The notes under the pieces: model-generated
Told to the model about the DNA's origin: nothing
What the model saw: only the letters and a program-made list of their open reading frames with translations
Database searches by the model: none
In this document: positions 46,475 to 54,378 of the stretch, piece by piece
Position numbering within the stretch: position 1 is the stretch's first letter
How the letters are laid out: every line of letters begins with the position of its first letter
Program-made: the position numbers and the translations under genes
NCBI GenBank assembly: GCA_951813545.1
Contig: OX638352.1
Span: 372,001 to 436,000 of the forward strand
DNA length: 64,000 bases
Reading direction: 5' to 3'
Source of the DNA: an uncultured Poribacteria bacterium
GTDB taxonomy: Bacteria > Poribacteria > WGA-4E > WGA-3G

Positions 46475-46503
46475 GCTCGGTGCGGTTAGAAACCGCAACT
46501 AAC
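46475..46503. repeat. GGTTAGAAACC-type palindromic repeat
   Basis: GGTGCGGTTAGAAACCGCAACTAACGGG is one of about seven related intergenic sequences. The others are near 11230, 36053, 36232, 36306, 38590 and 49848. The core is GCGGTT-AGA-AACCGC. Confidence 0.6.
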
Positions 46504-46543
46504 GGGCTTGGTTACTCAAAACCGTGTCAAAAAAAGGAAAATT

Positions 46544-47422
46544 ATGGATTTAAGTTTCAGCACCAGCGCAGGCGACGGCGGTTGGAGCCTTGCCGAGTGT
46601 GCAGCGTGGGCAAAAGCCAACGGATTTGACGCAATCCGCCCTAACGCCACCGGCGTTGTTAAACCGAGTGTCATTATACAATCGGGTGGAGAAGAGGTCA
46701 AGGAAATTTTGGACAGTCACGGCATCTACCTCGCCGCCTTGACATCGCACTGTAACCTACTTGACGACGATGCAGAAACACGGGAGAACGCGCGCGCTGC
46801 CTTGATGCAGGCAATCGAAGCGACTTCTATTCTTGGGGCACCAGTAGTGGTAACCTACGCTGGCAGTCCGGTCAGTTGGCACTTCTACGGGCAGTTCTCT
46901 TCAGAACCGGGAAACCCGGGTGACAGGTCGGTTGAACTTGTCAGGCGATTCAAGGAGATGTGGACCCCTGTCGTCCGTTTCGCTGAAGAGAGAGGCGTGC
47001 AGCTTGCACTCGATTGCGCCGTACGCATGGGCAACATCGCTTGTAATCCTGAAATGTGGGAACGTATCCTCGACGCGATCCGGTCAGATTCACTGGGGTT
47101 GTCCTGTGACCCGTCGCATTGGCTATGGATGGGTATTCTACCCGCTGAAGATGCGATCCGTATGTTCAACGGTAAGTGGTATTACGCCGATGTAAAGGAT
47201 TGCGAAATCAGCCCACAGATGAAATTTCGGCAAGGAATTATCGGGAACTGGTGGTGGCAATACCGTGTACCCGGACGCGGGCAATTGAATTGGGGCACGA
47301 TCACCGGTGCGTTGCAGGAATCCGGCTATGACTATGTCCTCTGTGTCGAAAACGAGGACCGCGGTGCGCCGGGGTTAGACGGCTTTGCCCTCGGTGGCAG
47401 GTATCTCCGGCAATTTATTTAA
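46544..47422 (+). CDS. Sugar phosphate isomerase/epimerase-like TIM barrel protein 2
   Basis: A 292-residue xylose-isomerase-like TIM barrel, starting at ATG 46544 with AAGGAAAATT upstream. The frame is open to 46508 without a ribosome-binding site. It opens MDLSFSTSAGDGGWSLAECAAWAKANGFDAIRP. Metal ligand positions fit VQLALDCAVR, LSCDPSHWLWMG, YYADVKDCEIS and YDYVLCVENED. Substrate unknown. It lies alone, 120 bp upstream of a DUF1611 gene in the same direction, so it may be co-expressed with it. Confidence 0.8.
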   Translation: MDLSFSTSAGDGGWSLAECAAWAKANGFDAIRPNATGVVKPSVIIQSGGEEVKEILDSHGIYLAALTSHCNLLDDDAETRENARAALMQAIEATSILGAPVVVTYAGSPVSWHFYGQFSSEPGNPGDRSVELVRRFKEMWTPVVRFAEERGVQLALDCAVRMGNIACNPEMWERILDAIRSDSLGLSCDPSHWLWMGILPAEDAIRMFNGKWYYADVKDCEISPQMKFRQGIIGNWWWQYRVPGRGQLNWGTITGALQESGYDYVLCVENEDRGAPGLDGFALGGRYLRQFI

Positions 47423-47540
47423 TAGTTGTCAGTCGTCAGTAGGAGAACTGGATGGATATATCTTTCAACCGCTTGCAATTGATTGTGATTTGTGTTAATC
47501 TACAGATGTATCCCATCCTCCCCGAAACGGCGGCTAAAAA

Positions 47541-48602
47541 ATGGTAAAGCAATTACAACCGAAATCACACAGAATCGCTATTCTTGCCGAAGGTTCGTTC
47601 GGTGTTCTTGAATCGAAAACTGCCACAGTGCTCGTGCGCTACCTCCCTGACAATGTGGTGGCAGTCATTGATAGTGCCAATGCGGGGCGAGATACAAGCG
47701 AAATTATTGAGATTGGTGAGGGCATTCCGATTGTCCGCGATCTTGCTGAGGCGATGCAGTTCAATCCAACGATGCTCGCGATTGGCATTGCGCCTCCTGG
47801 CGGCGAGTTGCCTTATGCTTGGCGTGCAATCCTCCGAGAAGCGATACAAAACCGCTTACACGTCATGAGTGGTTTGCATCAATTTCTGAGTGAAGATGCA
47901 GAACTCTCGGAACTCGCAGCGGCACACGATGTGCTCCTATGGGATGCCCGAAAACCGCCTGCCGATCTCCCCGTCGCGACTTGCAAAGCCGACGATGTTG
48001 ATGCCACAGTTATTCTGACTGTGGGTTCAGATTGTCGTGTCGGGAAGATGCTATCTGGGATAGAGGTCACACGTGCATTGCGAACGCGTGAGGTCAACGC
48101 GGAATTCTGCCCAACAGGGCAAAACGGGATTATGGTATGGGGGTGGGGCATTGCGATCGATGCCGTCGTCTCTGATTTCACCGCCGGTGCAGCGGAGCAG
48201 ATTGTGCTTGAAGGTGCGGAAAATTACGACTTGCTTATCGTTGAAGGACAGGGTTCACTCGTACATCCGGGGTATTCAGGCGTAACGTTAAGCCTCCTCC
48301 ACGGCAGTCTACCAGATGCGATGATCTTCTGTCACCAACCGTCGCGGGATACGGTTGCGCGGTACACGGTGCCGTTACCCTCACTCACTGAGATGATCGC
48401 ACACTATGAGACGTTGGCTGCACCGATAAAGCCTGCGAAAGTGATTGGACTGGCGTTGAATTGTTTCGATCTTTCTGATGCCGCAGCACATGAGGCGATA
48501 ATCAAGACAGAGGTAGAGACGGGATTGCCTGCGACAGATGTCGTGCGGTTCGGTGCAGATAAACTGGTTGATGCGGTTCAAAAGGTGCATGCTGAAAAGT
48601 AG
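47541..48602 (+). CDS. DUF1611 family P-loop protein (DgcN-like)
   Basis: The 353-residue protein has an N-terminal Rossmann-like half (RIAILAEGSFGVLESKTATVLVRYL; DSANAGRDTSEI) and a C-terminal P-loop half with GSDCRVGK (162-169). LIVEGQGSLVHPGYSGVTLSLLHGSLPDAMIFCHQPSRD follows. This is the DUF1611 family, of which DgcN is reported as a D-glutamate N-acetyltransferase. Its usual dipeptide-epimerase partner DgcA is not next to it here, so the exact substrate is open. It is followed after 15 bp by a small FAIM1-like gene and then PhyH-5. Confidence 0.82.
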   Translation: MVKQLQPKSHRIAILAEGSFGVLESKTATVLVRYLPDNVVAVIDSANAGRDTSEIIEIGEGIPIVRDLAEAMQFNPTMLAIGIAPPGGELPYAWRAILREAIQNRLHVMSGLHQFLSEDAELSELAAAHDVLLWDARKPPADLPVATCKADDVDATVILTVGSDCRVGKMLSGIEVTRALRTREVNAEFCPTGQNGIMVWGWGIAIDAVVSDFTAGAAEQIVLEGAENYDLLIVEGQGSLVHPGYSGVTLSLLHGSLPDAMIFCHQPSRDTVARYTVPLPSLTEMIAHYETLAAPIKPAKVIGLALNCFDLSDAAAHEAIIKTEVETGLPATDVVRFGADKLVDAVQKVHAEK

Positions 48603-48617
48603 CGGGAAAGTATTTTT

Positions 48618-48866
48618 ATGACGACTCGTCAATGGTTAGTAGAAACCGAAAATCCTCATACTGTTCAAGTCAATCATTGGAGCGCATGGTCAGGTAAGGT
48701 ACATATCTATGTTGATGACGAATTAATCTACGAAAGACCGTCTAAACGTTGGGACACAGGACTTGAACACCGCTTTAAAATTGATGGATTACCTTATATC
48801 GTCCGTATTCTCTACCGGACATGGTGTTATGAATATGAACTATGGGTTGACGGTAAGCTGCAATAA
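48618..48866 (+). CDS. Small FAIM1-like beta-sandwich protein
   Basis: An 82-residue protein. W-rich beta strands, VQVNHWSAWSGKVHIYVDDELIYERP and IVRILYRTWCYEYELWVDGKLQ, resemble the repeat of Fas apoptotic inhibitory molecule 1-like domains (IYV-x-G...YEY-x-L-x-I-G). No enzymatic motif. It lies directly between DUF1611 and PhyH-5, same strand. Function unknown. Confidence 0.6.
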   Translation: MTTRQWLVETENPHTVQVNHWSAWSGKVHIYVDDELIYERPSKRWDTGLEHRFKIDGLPYIVRILYRTWCYEYELWVDGKLQ

Positions 48867-48924
48867 TTCATTCGCCAAAACTCAGGAGAGACCATTTTAA
48901 GATTAGCAAAGGAGTATAAAACCT

Positions 48925-49725
48925 ATGACTGATGAAGAAAAATTTCGATTTGACTTGAGTGGATTTCTCGTGCGTCCGGCAATCCTTGAACGCGACGAAG
49001 TGGACGCAATTGTTAAACAGATCGAGAAGATAAACCATAATCCTGAATCCTTACCGCCGGAACAACGCGCTGTACCGGGCGGTCCTGCAAGCGTCTTGAT
49101 TGACCATCCGAAGGTGCTTGATGTCCTACACGAAATTATCGGACCCGATGTTCGATTGGAAAACTGCTCCTCCGTCTGGCGTGAAAAAGGGCAGGAACAC
49201 GGTGGACTGCACGGCGGTGGACCGCAACAAGGCGATCCGATTTTCGGGTACCGCGTCAATAACGGACGGATTCACGCGGGAATGGTGCGTGTCGTCTTTG
49301 AACTCACAGATGTCACGAAGAAGGATGGGGGGACGCACTTCATAGCAGGCAGCCACAAATCCAACTTTCCGATGCATCCGGATCACATGTCATTAGAGGA
49401 AGGAAAACGGAGTCCGTTTTTGATGACATACGAATGTCCGGCTGGCAGTGCGATTTTCTTTACGGAAAACCTGTGTCACGCCGGTCCCGTGTGGCAACGG
49501 GAGGCACCGCGTGTCGCAGTGCTAAATGCCTACGCCCATCTCGCGACACACTGGCATCGGTTGAAGACGCCACCTGAAGTGCTTTCTGCTTTACCACGTG
49601 AAAAGCAGGCATACTTCCGTGAACCCTGGGTTGCAGACTTCCGCACGAGTCCAGCAACGATTAACACAATTGAACGGTTCCTTAACAACGACGAACCACC
49701 CGTTAATACCGATACCAAGCCGTAA
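48925..49725 (+). CDS. Phytanoyl-CoA dioxygenase (PhyH) family oxygenase 5
   Basis: A 266-residue Fe(II)/2-oxoglutarate oxygenase. It opens KFRFDLSGFLVRPAILERDEV. QEHGGLHGGGPQQGDPIFGYRVNNGRIH is the iron-ligand region (H-G-G-L-H). FELTDVTKKDGGTHFIAGSHKSNF leads to the distal ENLCHAGPVWQREAPRVAVLNAY segment with His and Arg. The first ligand pair does not read as H-x-D here but as G-L-H, so this member may use a different coordination or be of a distinct subgroup. AAGGAGTATAAAACC lies upstream. Confidence 0.82.
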   Translation: MTDEEKFRFDLSGFLVRPAILERDEVDAIVKQIEKINHNPESLPPEQRAVPGGPASVLIDHPKVLDVLHEIIGPDVRLENCSSVWREKGQEHGGLHGGGPQQGDPIFGYRVNNGRIHAGMVRVVFELTDVTKKDGGTHFIAGSHKSNFPMHPDHMSLEEGKRSPFLMTYECPAGSAIFFTENLCHAGPVWQREAPRVAVLNAYAHLATHWHRLKTPPEVLSALPREKQAYFREPWVADFRTSPATINTIERFLNNDEPPVNTDTKP

Positions 49726-49726
49726 T

Positions 49727-49990
49727 TTATAGTAAAACCCGTAATTACCTATACACCAACGCAAAGGCGAGGTTAATGAGGATTAAAAATTAATTCGGTA
49801 ATTTATTGGGGAAGTCCGGTGCCCCTTCCCAGTAACGGGTGGGGACCCCGGTTAGGAAACCGCACCTACCGGACCTGGGGGCGAATTAGAATTACCGATT
49901 TAAATAATTAAACTTCATCAAACCTCGCCAGCGGCGGTGGGGTTCTTGTTTCCTGACGACCTGTAAACATATTTTCGGATTTTACTATAA
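49727..49990. mobile_element. TTATAGTAA MITE-like element split by a nested insert
   Basis: TTATAGTAA (49727-49735) and TTACTATAA (49982-49990) delimit the same type as 9418-9553. The central palindrome GGCGAGGTT...AACCTCGCC is opened by ~140 bp (about 49775-49918) that carries its own hairpins, including CCGGTTAGGAAACCGCACCTACCGG-like parts. A solo right end is at 50086-50094. Together these explain the 49726-50106 gap. Confidence 0.55.
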
Positions 49991-50106
49991 CGCACAGACA
50001 ATAGCGGCAAAACGGCAGGGTTAAAAACCCCGCCAGCGAAGAAAGTGTGTTTTCTTATCAAGCAATTGTCAACATTCTTTGGATTTTACTATAAAACAGG
50101 TTGGAC

Positions 50107-51945
50107 TCACTTATACGTCGCCTCAACGGTTGCGAGATCCCAGATGAGGATGGTCCCGTCTGCGCTGCCACTGGCAAACGTTCTACCATCTGGACTGAAT
50201 GCCAATGTGTCAATATCTGAGACGTGTCCATCTATAACTGCGCGCTGGCTGCCGGTGACGGGATCCCACAAATAGATTTTTTCATCCTGACCAGCACCAA
50301 CAAGGGTTCTACCATCCGGCGAAAATACCAATACATAAACATGACCCGGCACTGGCACAGTTGACAAATGCTGACAGTTATGTGGATCCCAGAACCGAAT
50401 CGTTTCATCTGAACTCCCACTAACGAGAAGTCTACCGTCCGGCGAAAACGCCACCGCTTCAACCATGGTTGTATGCCCCTTGAGCACAGCGAGATAATGA
50501 CCGGTGTCGGCATTCCACAATCGAATCGTCTCATCAGCACTGGCACTGGCGAGAGTCCTCCCATCAGGAGAAAATGCGACTGTATCGACTCGGCTGGTAT
50601 GCCCCGTTAAGACCGCTAATTGGTTCCCAGTATCAACATCCCATAATCGGACGGTATTATCGTCGCCACCACTGGCAAGTGTCGTGCCGTTGGGTGCGAA
50701 TGCCAATGTGCGCGTCATCTCCGTATGCCCTCGCAAGATTGCCCGATCGGTACCGGTGTTCATGTCCCATAAAAAAATCCTGTCATCTCGACTGGCACTG
50801 GCAAGCGTTGTGCCATCGGGTGAAAATGCAACTTGATCAATGAATTTGAGATGCCCATCGAAAGCCATAGACTCGGTGTAGGTTTGCGTGTCCCACAATC
50901 GAAGCGTTTTGTCATTGCTGCCACCGGCGAGAAGGCTTCCATCAGGCGAGAACGCAACGGAACTAACCCATTCCAAATGCCCCGTAATGACTGCCTTTTC
51001 AGTGCCGCCGGTTAGATCCCAGAACCGGATGGTACTATCCTCACCGGCACTGGCGAGCGTTGTACCATCGGGTGAAAATGCCGTAGCCCAGACCACGTCT
51101 TCATGCCCTGTGAAGGTCGCCGCTTCGGTGCCTGTATCGGCGTTCCAGAGCCGAACCGTATGACCGCTGCCACCACTCGCGATTAAGGTTCCATCCGGTG
51201 AAAATCCCAAATGACCGACGAACCTGCTCAAATCTGTAGCGAGAGTTGCCCGCTTTTTACCAGTAGTAACATCCCACAAACAGAGCGTTCCATTCCTGCT
51301 TCGACTTACAAGAATCATACCGTTGGGGGAGTATGCCAACGTCTCAATCCAATCCGTATGCTCAAGTGTGGAAAGATGCCTACCGTTATGCGCATCCCAG
51401 AGCCGAATTGTCTGATCTTCACTACCACTTGCAAGGGTCTTGCCATCCGGTGAGAATGCCAACGCGTTAACTGCCTCGGTATGCCCGATGACAGTGAAAA
51501 GGAGACGACCTGTGCGACTGTCCCAAAAGCGGATTGTCTTATCCCATCCTGCGCTTACAAGGGTTGTGCCATCGGGTGAGAGTGCAACTGCCCAGACATC
51601 TTCCGCGGTAATGCGACGCTCCCCGGTGTGCGTATTCCACAGTGAAATCGTATTGTCCGCATTTACGTCGACGAGGGTTGTGCCACCCCATGATAGCGGA
51701 AGCGAGGGAGTTCCGTGATTCTGCCCGGGCCTCAGAAAGGCAACTTCGGTACAAGTGTGCACATCGTATAACCAGATGCCCATAGAACAAGTAACAGCAA
51801 GTTGTGTTCCGTCTGGTGAATACCGAATGCTTCCGATTGCACCTTTGCCAAGGCGCGCTATAGCACCCGAAGGGAGTCCCCATTGTGTATACGGTTGTGG
51901 TGTTTGTAAGTCCATGTCGTCCAAATATTGTCCTTCAGTGTGCAA
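50107..51945 (-). CDS. Cytosolic WD40 repeat protein, tandem paralogue 2
   Basis: A 612-residue protein of WD40 units, each about 42 residues, such as AVAFSPDGRTLASASADETIRLWNADTG. There are about 13-14 units, so it would form two propellers. It has no signal peptide and no enzymatic domain. It lies 18 bp downstream of its paralogue and probably shares its mRNA. The start is uncertain: the TTG at 51945 or the ATG at 51915 (MDLQTPQPYTQW). Homology of the upstream YLDDMD segment with its neighbour suggests the longer form. It is a scaffold for protein assembly. Partners are unknown. Confidence 0.88.
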   Translation of the reverse strand: MHTEGQYLDDMDLQTPQPYTQWGLPSGAIARLGKGAIGSIRYSPDGTQLAVTCSMGIWLYDVHTCTEVAFLRPGQNHGTPSLPLSWGGTTLVDVNADNTISLWNTHTGERRITAEDVWAVALSPDGTTLVSAGWDKTIRFWDSRTGRLLFTVIGHTEAVNALAFSPDGKTLASGSEDQTIRLWDAHNGRHLSTLEHTDWIETLAYSPNGMILVSRSRNGTLCLWDVTTGKKRATLATDLSRFVGHLGFSPDGTLIASGGSGHTVRLWNADTGTEAATFTGHEDVVWATAFSPDGTTLASAGEDSTIRFWDLTGGTEKAVITGHLEWVSSVAFSPDGSLLAGGSNDKTLRLWDTQTYTESMAFDGHLKFIDQVAFSPDGTTLASASRDDRIFLWDMNTGTDRAILRGHTEMTRTLAFAPNGTTLASGGDDNTVRLWDVDTGNQLAVLTGHTSRVDTVAFSPDGRTLASASADETIRLWNADTGHYLAVLKGHTTMVEAVAFSPDGRLLVSGSSDETIRFWDPHNCQHLSTVPVPGHVYVLVFSPDGRTLVGAGQDEKIYLWDPVTGSQRAVIDGHVSDIDTLAFSPDGRTFASGSADGTILIWDLATVEATYK

Positions 51946-51963
51946 ATCCTATTGATAAAAAAC

Positions 51964-53847
51964 CTAAACAAGGTGTGCCAAATTATACGTCGCTTCAACG
52001 GTGGCGCGATCCCAGATGAGGATAGTCCCGTCTGCGCTGCCACTGGCAAATGTTCTACCATCGGGACTGAATGCCAATGTGCGAACCCTATAGTTCTTAA
52101 TGATTGCGCGCTGCTGGTTAGTGACAGGGTTCCACAAACGAATCGTGTTGTCTTCCGTACCACCACTGCTCATAAGAACGTGCCCATCTGGCGAAAACGC
52201 TACGGTCTCAACAGTATCGGTATGCCCTATAAGGGTGACTATATGCTGACAAGTGTTTATATCCCAGAGTCTGATGGTGTTGTCCGAACTACCGCTGGCA
52301 AGAATGTTCCCATCCGGTGAAAACGCGAGTGTCTTAACAGCATCAGTATGACCTGTAAGCACAGCGAGATAATGACCAATGGTCGCATTCCATAATCGAA
52401 TCGTGTTATCTTCACTGCCACTCGCAAGGGTTCTTCCGTTCGGCGACAATGCAACCGCATTAACAACATCGGTATGACCCGTTAAGACTGCTAATTGGTC
52501 TCCGGTGTCAACATCCCATAATCGAACAGCATTGTCTTCACCGCCGCTCGCGAGCGTAGGAATGTTCGGTGAAAATGCCAATGCGGTAACCATATGCGTA
52601 TGATCCAAGATCGCTGTCTCGGTGCCAGCATTCACATTCCACAAGCAAATCCTTTCATCTTGACTTGCACTTGCGAGGATTTCACCATCCGGAGAAAATG
52701 CGACATCCTCAATCAGATATTCATGACCTTTGAAGGTTTGAGACGCAGTGTACGTATACAGGTCCCACAATCGAAGCATTTCGTCATCACTACCACTGGC
52801 GAGGAAACTCCCGTCGGGTGAGAATGCTACAGAGTTAATCCATTCAATATGTCCGTCAATAATCGTCTTCTCAGTACCGTTCGCTGGATCCCAGAACCGA
52901 ACGGTGTGATCTCCACTTGCACTGGCGAGCGTTGCACTATCGGGAGAAAAAGAGATGCCGCAAATACCATCTTTATGTCCCGTGAGAGTTGCTTGTTCGG
53001 TGCCTGTATCCGCATTCCAGAGTTGAACCGTATGGTCACCACTCCCACTCGCGAGGAATGTCCCATCGGGTGAAAATTCCAAATTACCGACAACACCGAT
53101 GTCTGTAGCGAGCGTTTCTAATTTTTCACCGGTAGTGGTATCCCATAAACAGAGCGTCTTGTCCCGACTGCCACTGACAAGATTCATACCGTTGGGGGAG
53201 AACGCTAACGCCATAACGCCATGTGTATGTCCTGTGAGTGTGGAGAGCTGTCTTCCAGTATAGGCATCCCAGAGCTTGATGGTGAAGTCATTACTTCCGC
53301 TGGCAAGGATTTTTCCATCCGGTGACAACGCCAAGGTCGTGATAGGATACGCATGTCCGACGATTTCAAAGTGCAAACGACCTATGTGAAGGTCCCAAAA
53401 TTGGATTTTTCCGCCTAATCCTGCACTGATGAGGGTATTCCCATCTGGCGAGACGACGAATGCCCAGACTTCATCTTCAGCATCTCCGAGTGTCATTGTG
53501 GTGCGACGCTGTCCGGTCTGAACATCCCATAGCGAAATCGTGTTATCCCAATTTCCAGTTACAAGGATCGTGCCATCGCGCGAAAATGTGAGCGAAGTGA
53601 CACCCTGATCCTGTCCATGCTTAAGGAGTGCGAGTTCAGTGTAGGTGTGTGCATCGTAGAACCAAACGCCAATATAAGTAGCAACAGCAAGACGGGTCCC
53701 ATCGGGTGAATACTGAATATCCGCTATAGCACCTTTGCCGAGGCGTGCTAATGCCCCTTGGGGGAGTTCCCACTGTGTGTAGGGTTGTGGGTTTTGGGTG
53801 TTCATGTCGTCTAAATCTGAGAGATAATAGGTGTGTTTTACTGCCAA
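51964..53847 (-). CDS. Cytosolic WD40 repeat protein, tandem paralogue 1
   Basis: A 627-residue WD40 protein with the same organisation as its downstream paralogue, with units such as SLTFSRDGTILVTGNWDNTISLWDVQTG and SLSFSPDSATLASASGDHTVRFWD. No signal peptide or enzymatic domain is present. The start may be the TTG at 53847 or the ATG at 53805 (MNTQNPQPYTQW). DUF4926 lies 9 bp upstream on the same strand, so the three genes probably form one operon. High repeat similarity may allow recombination between the paralogues. Confidence 0.88.
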   Translation of the reverse strand: MAVKHTYYLSDLDDMNTQNPQPYTQWELPQGALARLGKGAIADIQYSPDGTRLAVATYIGVWFYDAHTYTELALLKHGQDQGVTSLTFSRDGTILVTGNWDNTISLWDVQTGQRRTTMTLGDAEDEVWAFVVSPDGNTLISAGLGGKIQFWDLHIGRLHFEIVGHAYPITTLALSPDGKILASGSNDFTIKLWDAYTGRQLSTLTGHTHGVMALAFSPNGMNLVSGSRDKTLCLWDTTTGEKLETLATDIGVVGNLEFSPDGTFLASGSGDHTVQLWNADTGTEQATLTGHKDGICGISFSPDSATLASASGDHTVRFWDPANGTEKTIIDGHIEWINSVAFSPDGSFLASGSDDEMLRLWDLYTYTASQTFKGHEYLIEDVAFSPDGEILASASQDERICLWNVNAGTETAILDHTHMVTALAFSPNIPTLASGGEDNAVRLWDVDTGDQLAVLTGHTDVVNAVALSPNGRTLASGSEDNTIRLWNATIGHYLAVLTGHTDAVKTLAFSPDGNILASGSSDNTIRLWDINTCQHIVTLIGHTDTVETVAFSPDGHVLMSSGGTEDNTIRLWNPVTNQQRAIIKNYRVRTLAFSPDGRTFASGSADGTILIWDRATVEATYNLAHLV

Positions 53848-53856
53848 ACACGAGCA

Positions 53857-54072
53857 CTAAGCGGACTTTCTTTCTTCAAGAAGTTGATGCCGGAGCAGCA
53901 TGAGTTGAGAAGCCTCTAATGTCTCTAAAGCATAGGTTCTGCCTTGCAGATCACTAAATTCAACTTCAAATACGCCAGGTTCATATTCCTCAACAATTGT
54001 GCCGACCTGCCCACGGTATAAATTGAGTGCAGGCATATTTACCATTAGGGCAACAGTATCAAGTAATTTCAT
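53857..54072 (-). CDS. DUF4926 family small protein
   Basis: A 71-residue protein. KLLDTVALMVNMPALNLYRGQVGTIVEEYEPGVFEVEFSDLQGRTYALETLEASQLML follows the DUF4926 pattern (promiscuous small beta-barrel domain). The family is of unknown function and often sits beside toxin-like or mobile genes. It is the first gene of the DUF4926-WD40-WD40 run. The start ATG is at 54072. No clear Shine-Dalgarno is visible. Confidence 0.8.
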   Translation of the reverse strand: MKLLDTVALMVNMPALNLYRGQVGTIVEEYEPGVFEVEFSDLQGRTYALETLEASQLMLLRHQLLEERKSA

Positions 54073-54225
54073 TATATTCGCTTTTATTCAAGTACATAAG
54101 CGGACGATATGCTTATAAAAAAATTAAGTTAAAGAAATATCTCAAGTATCTTTTTTTAACCCAAACTACCACACAAAAATTCATAAAAAATGAAACTAAC
54201 AGCCTCGACTATCCCCAAAAAACCC

Positions 54226-54254
54226 TTGTTTTTTCACGCCGAATGAGGTATAAT
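54226..54254 (+). promoter_or_regulatory. Sigma-70 promoter of the helicase gene
   Basis: TTGTTT (54226-54231) and a perfect TATAAT (54249-54254) with a 17-bp spacer, ~125 bp upstream of the ATG. The surrounding 54073-54378 region is AT-rich with no other feature seen. Confidence 0.65.
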
Positions 54255-54378
54255 AATTGTTGGTTATTCACGGGCGAATTGCCTTATCAGCCCTATACTC
54301 TTCGCAGCAAATATTATATCACATCAACTCTAAAAAACGCATAAATTTCTCCCGATAGAATGTACGGAGGGAAACCCG

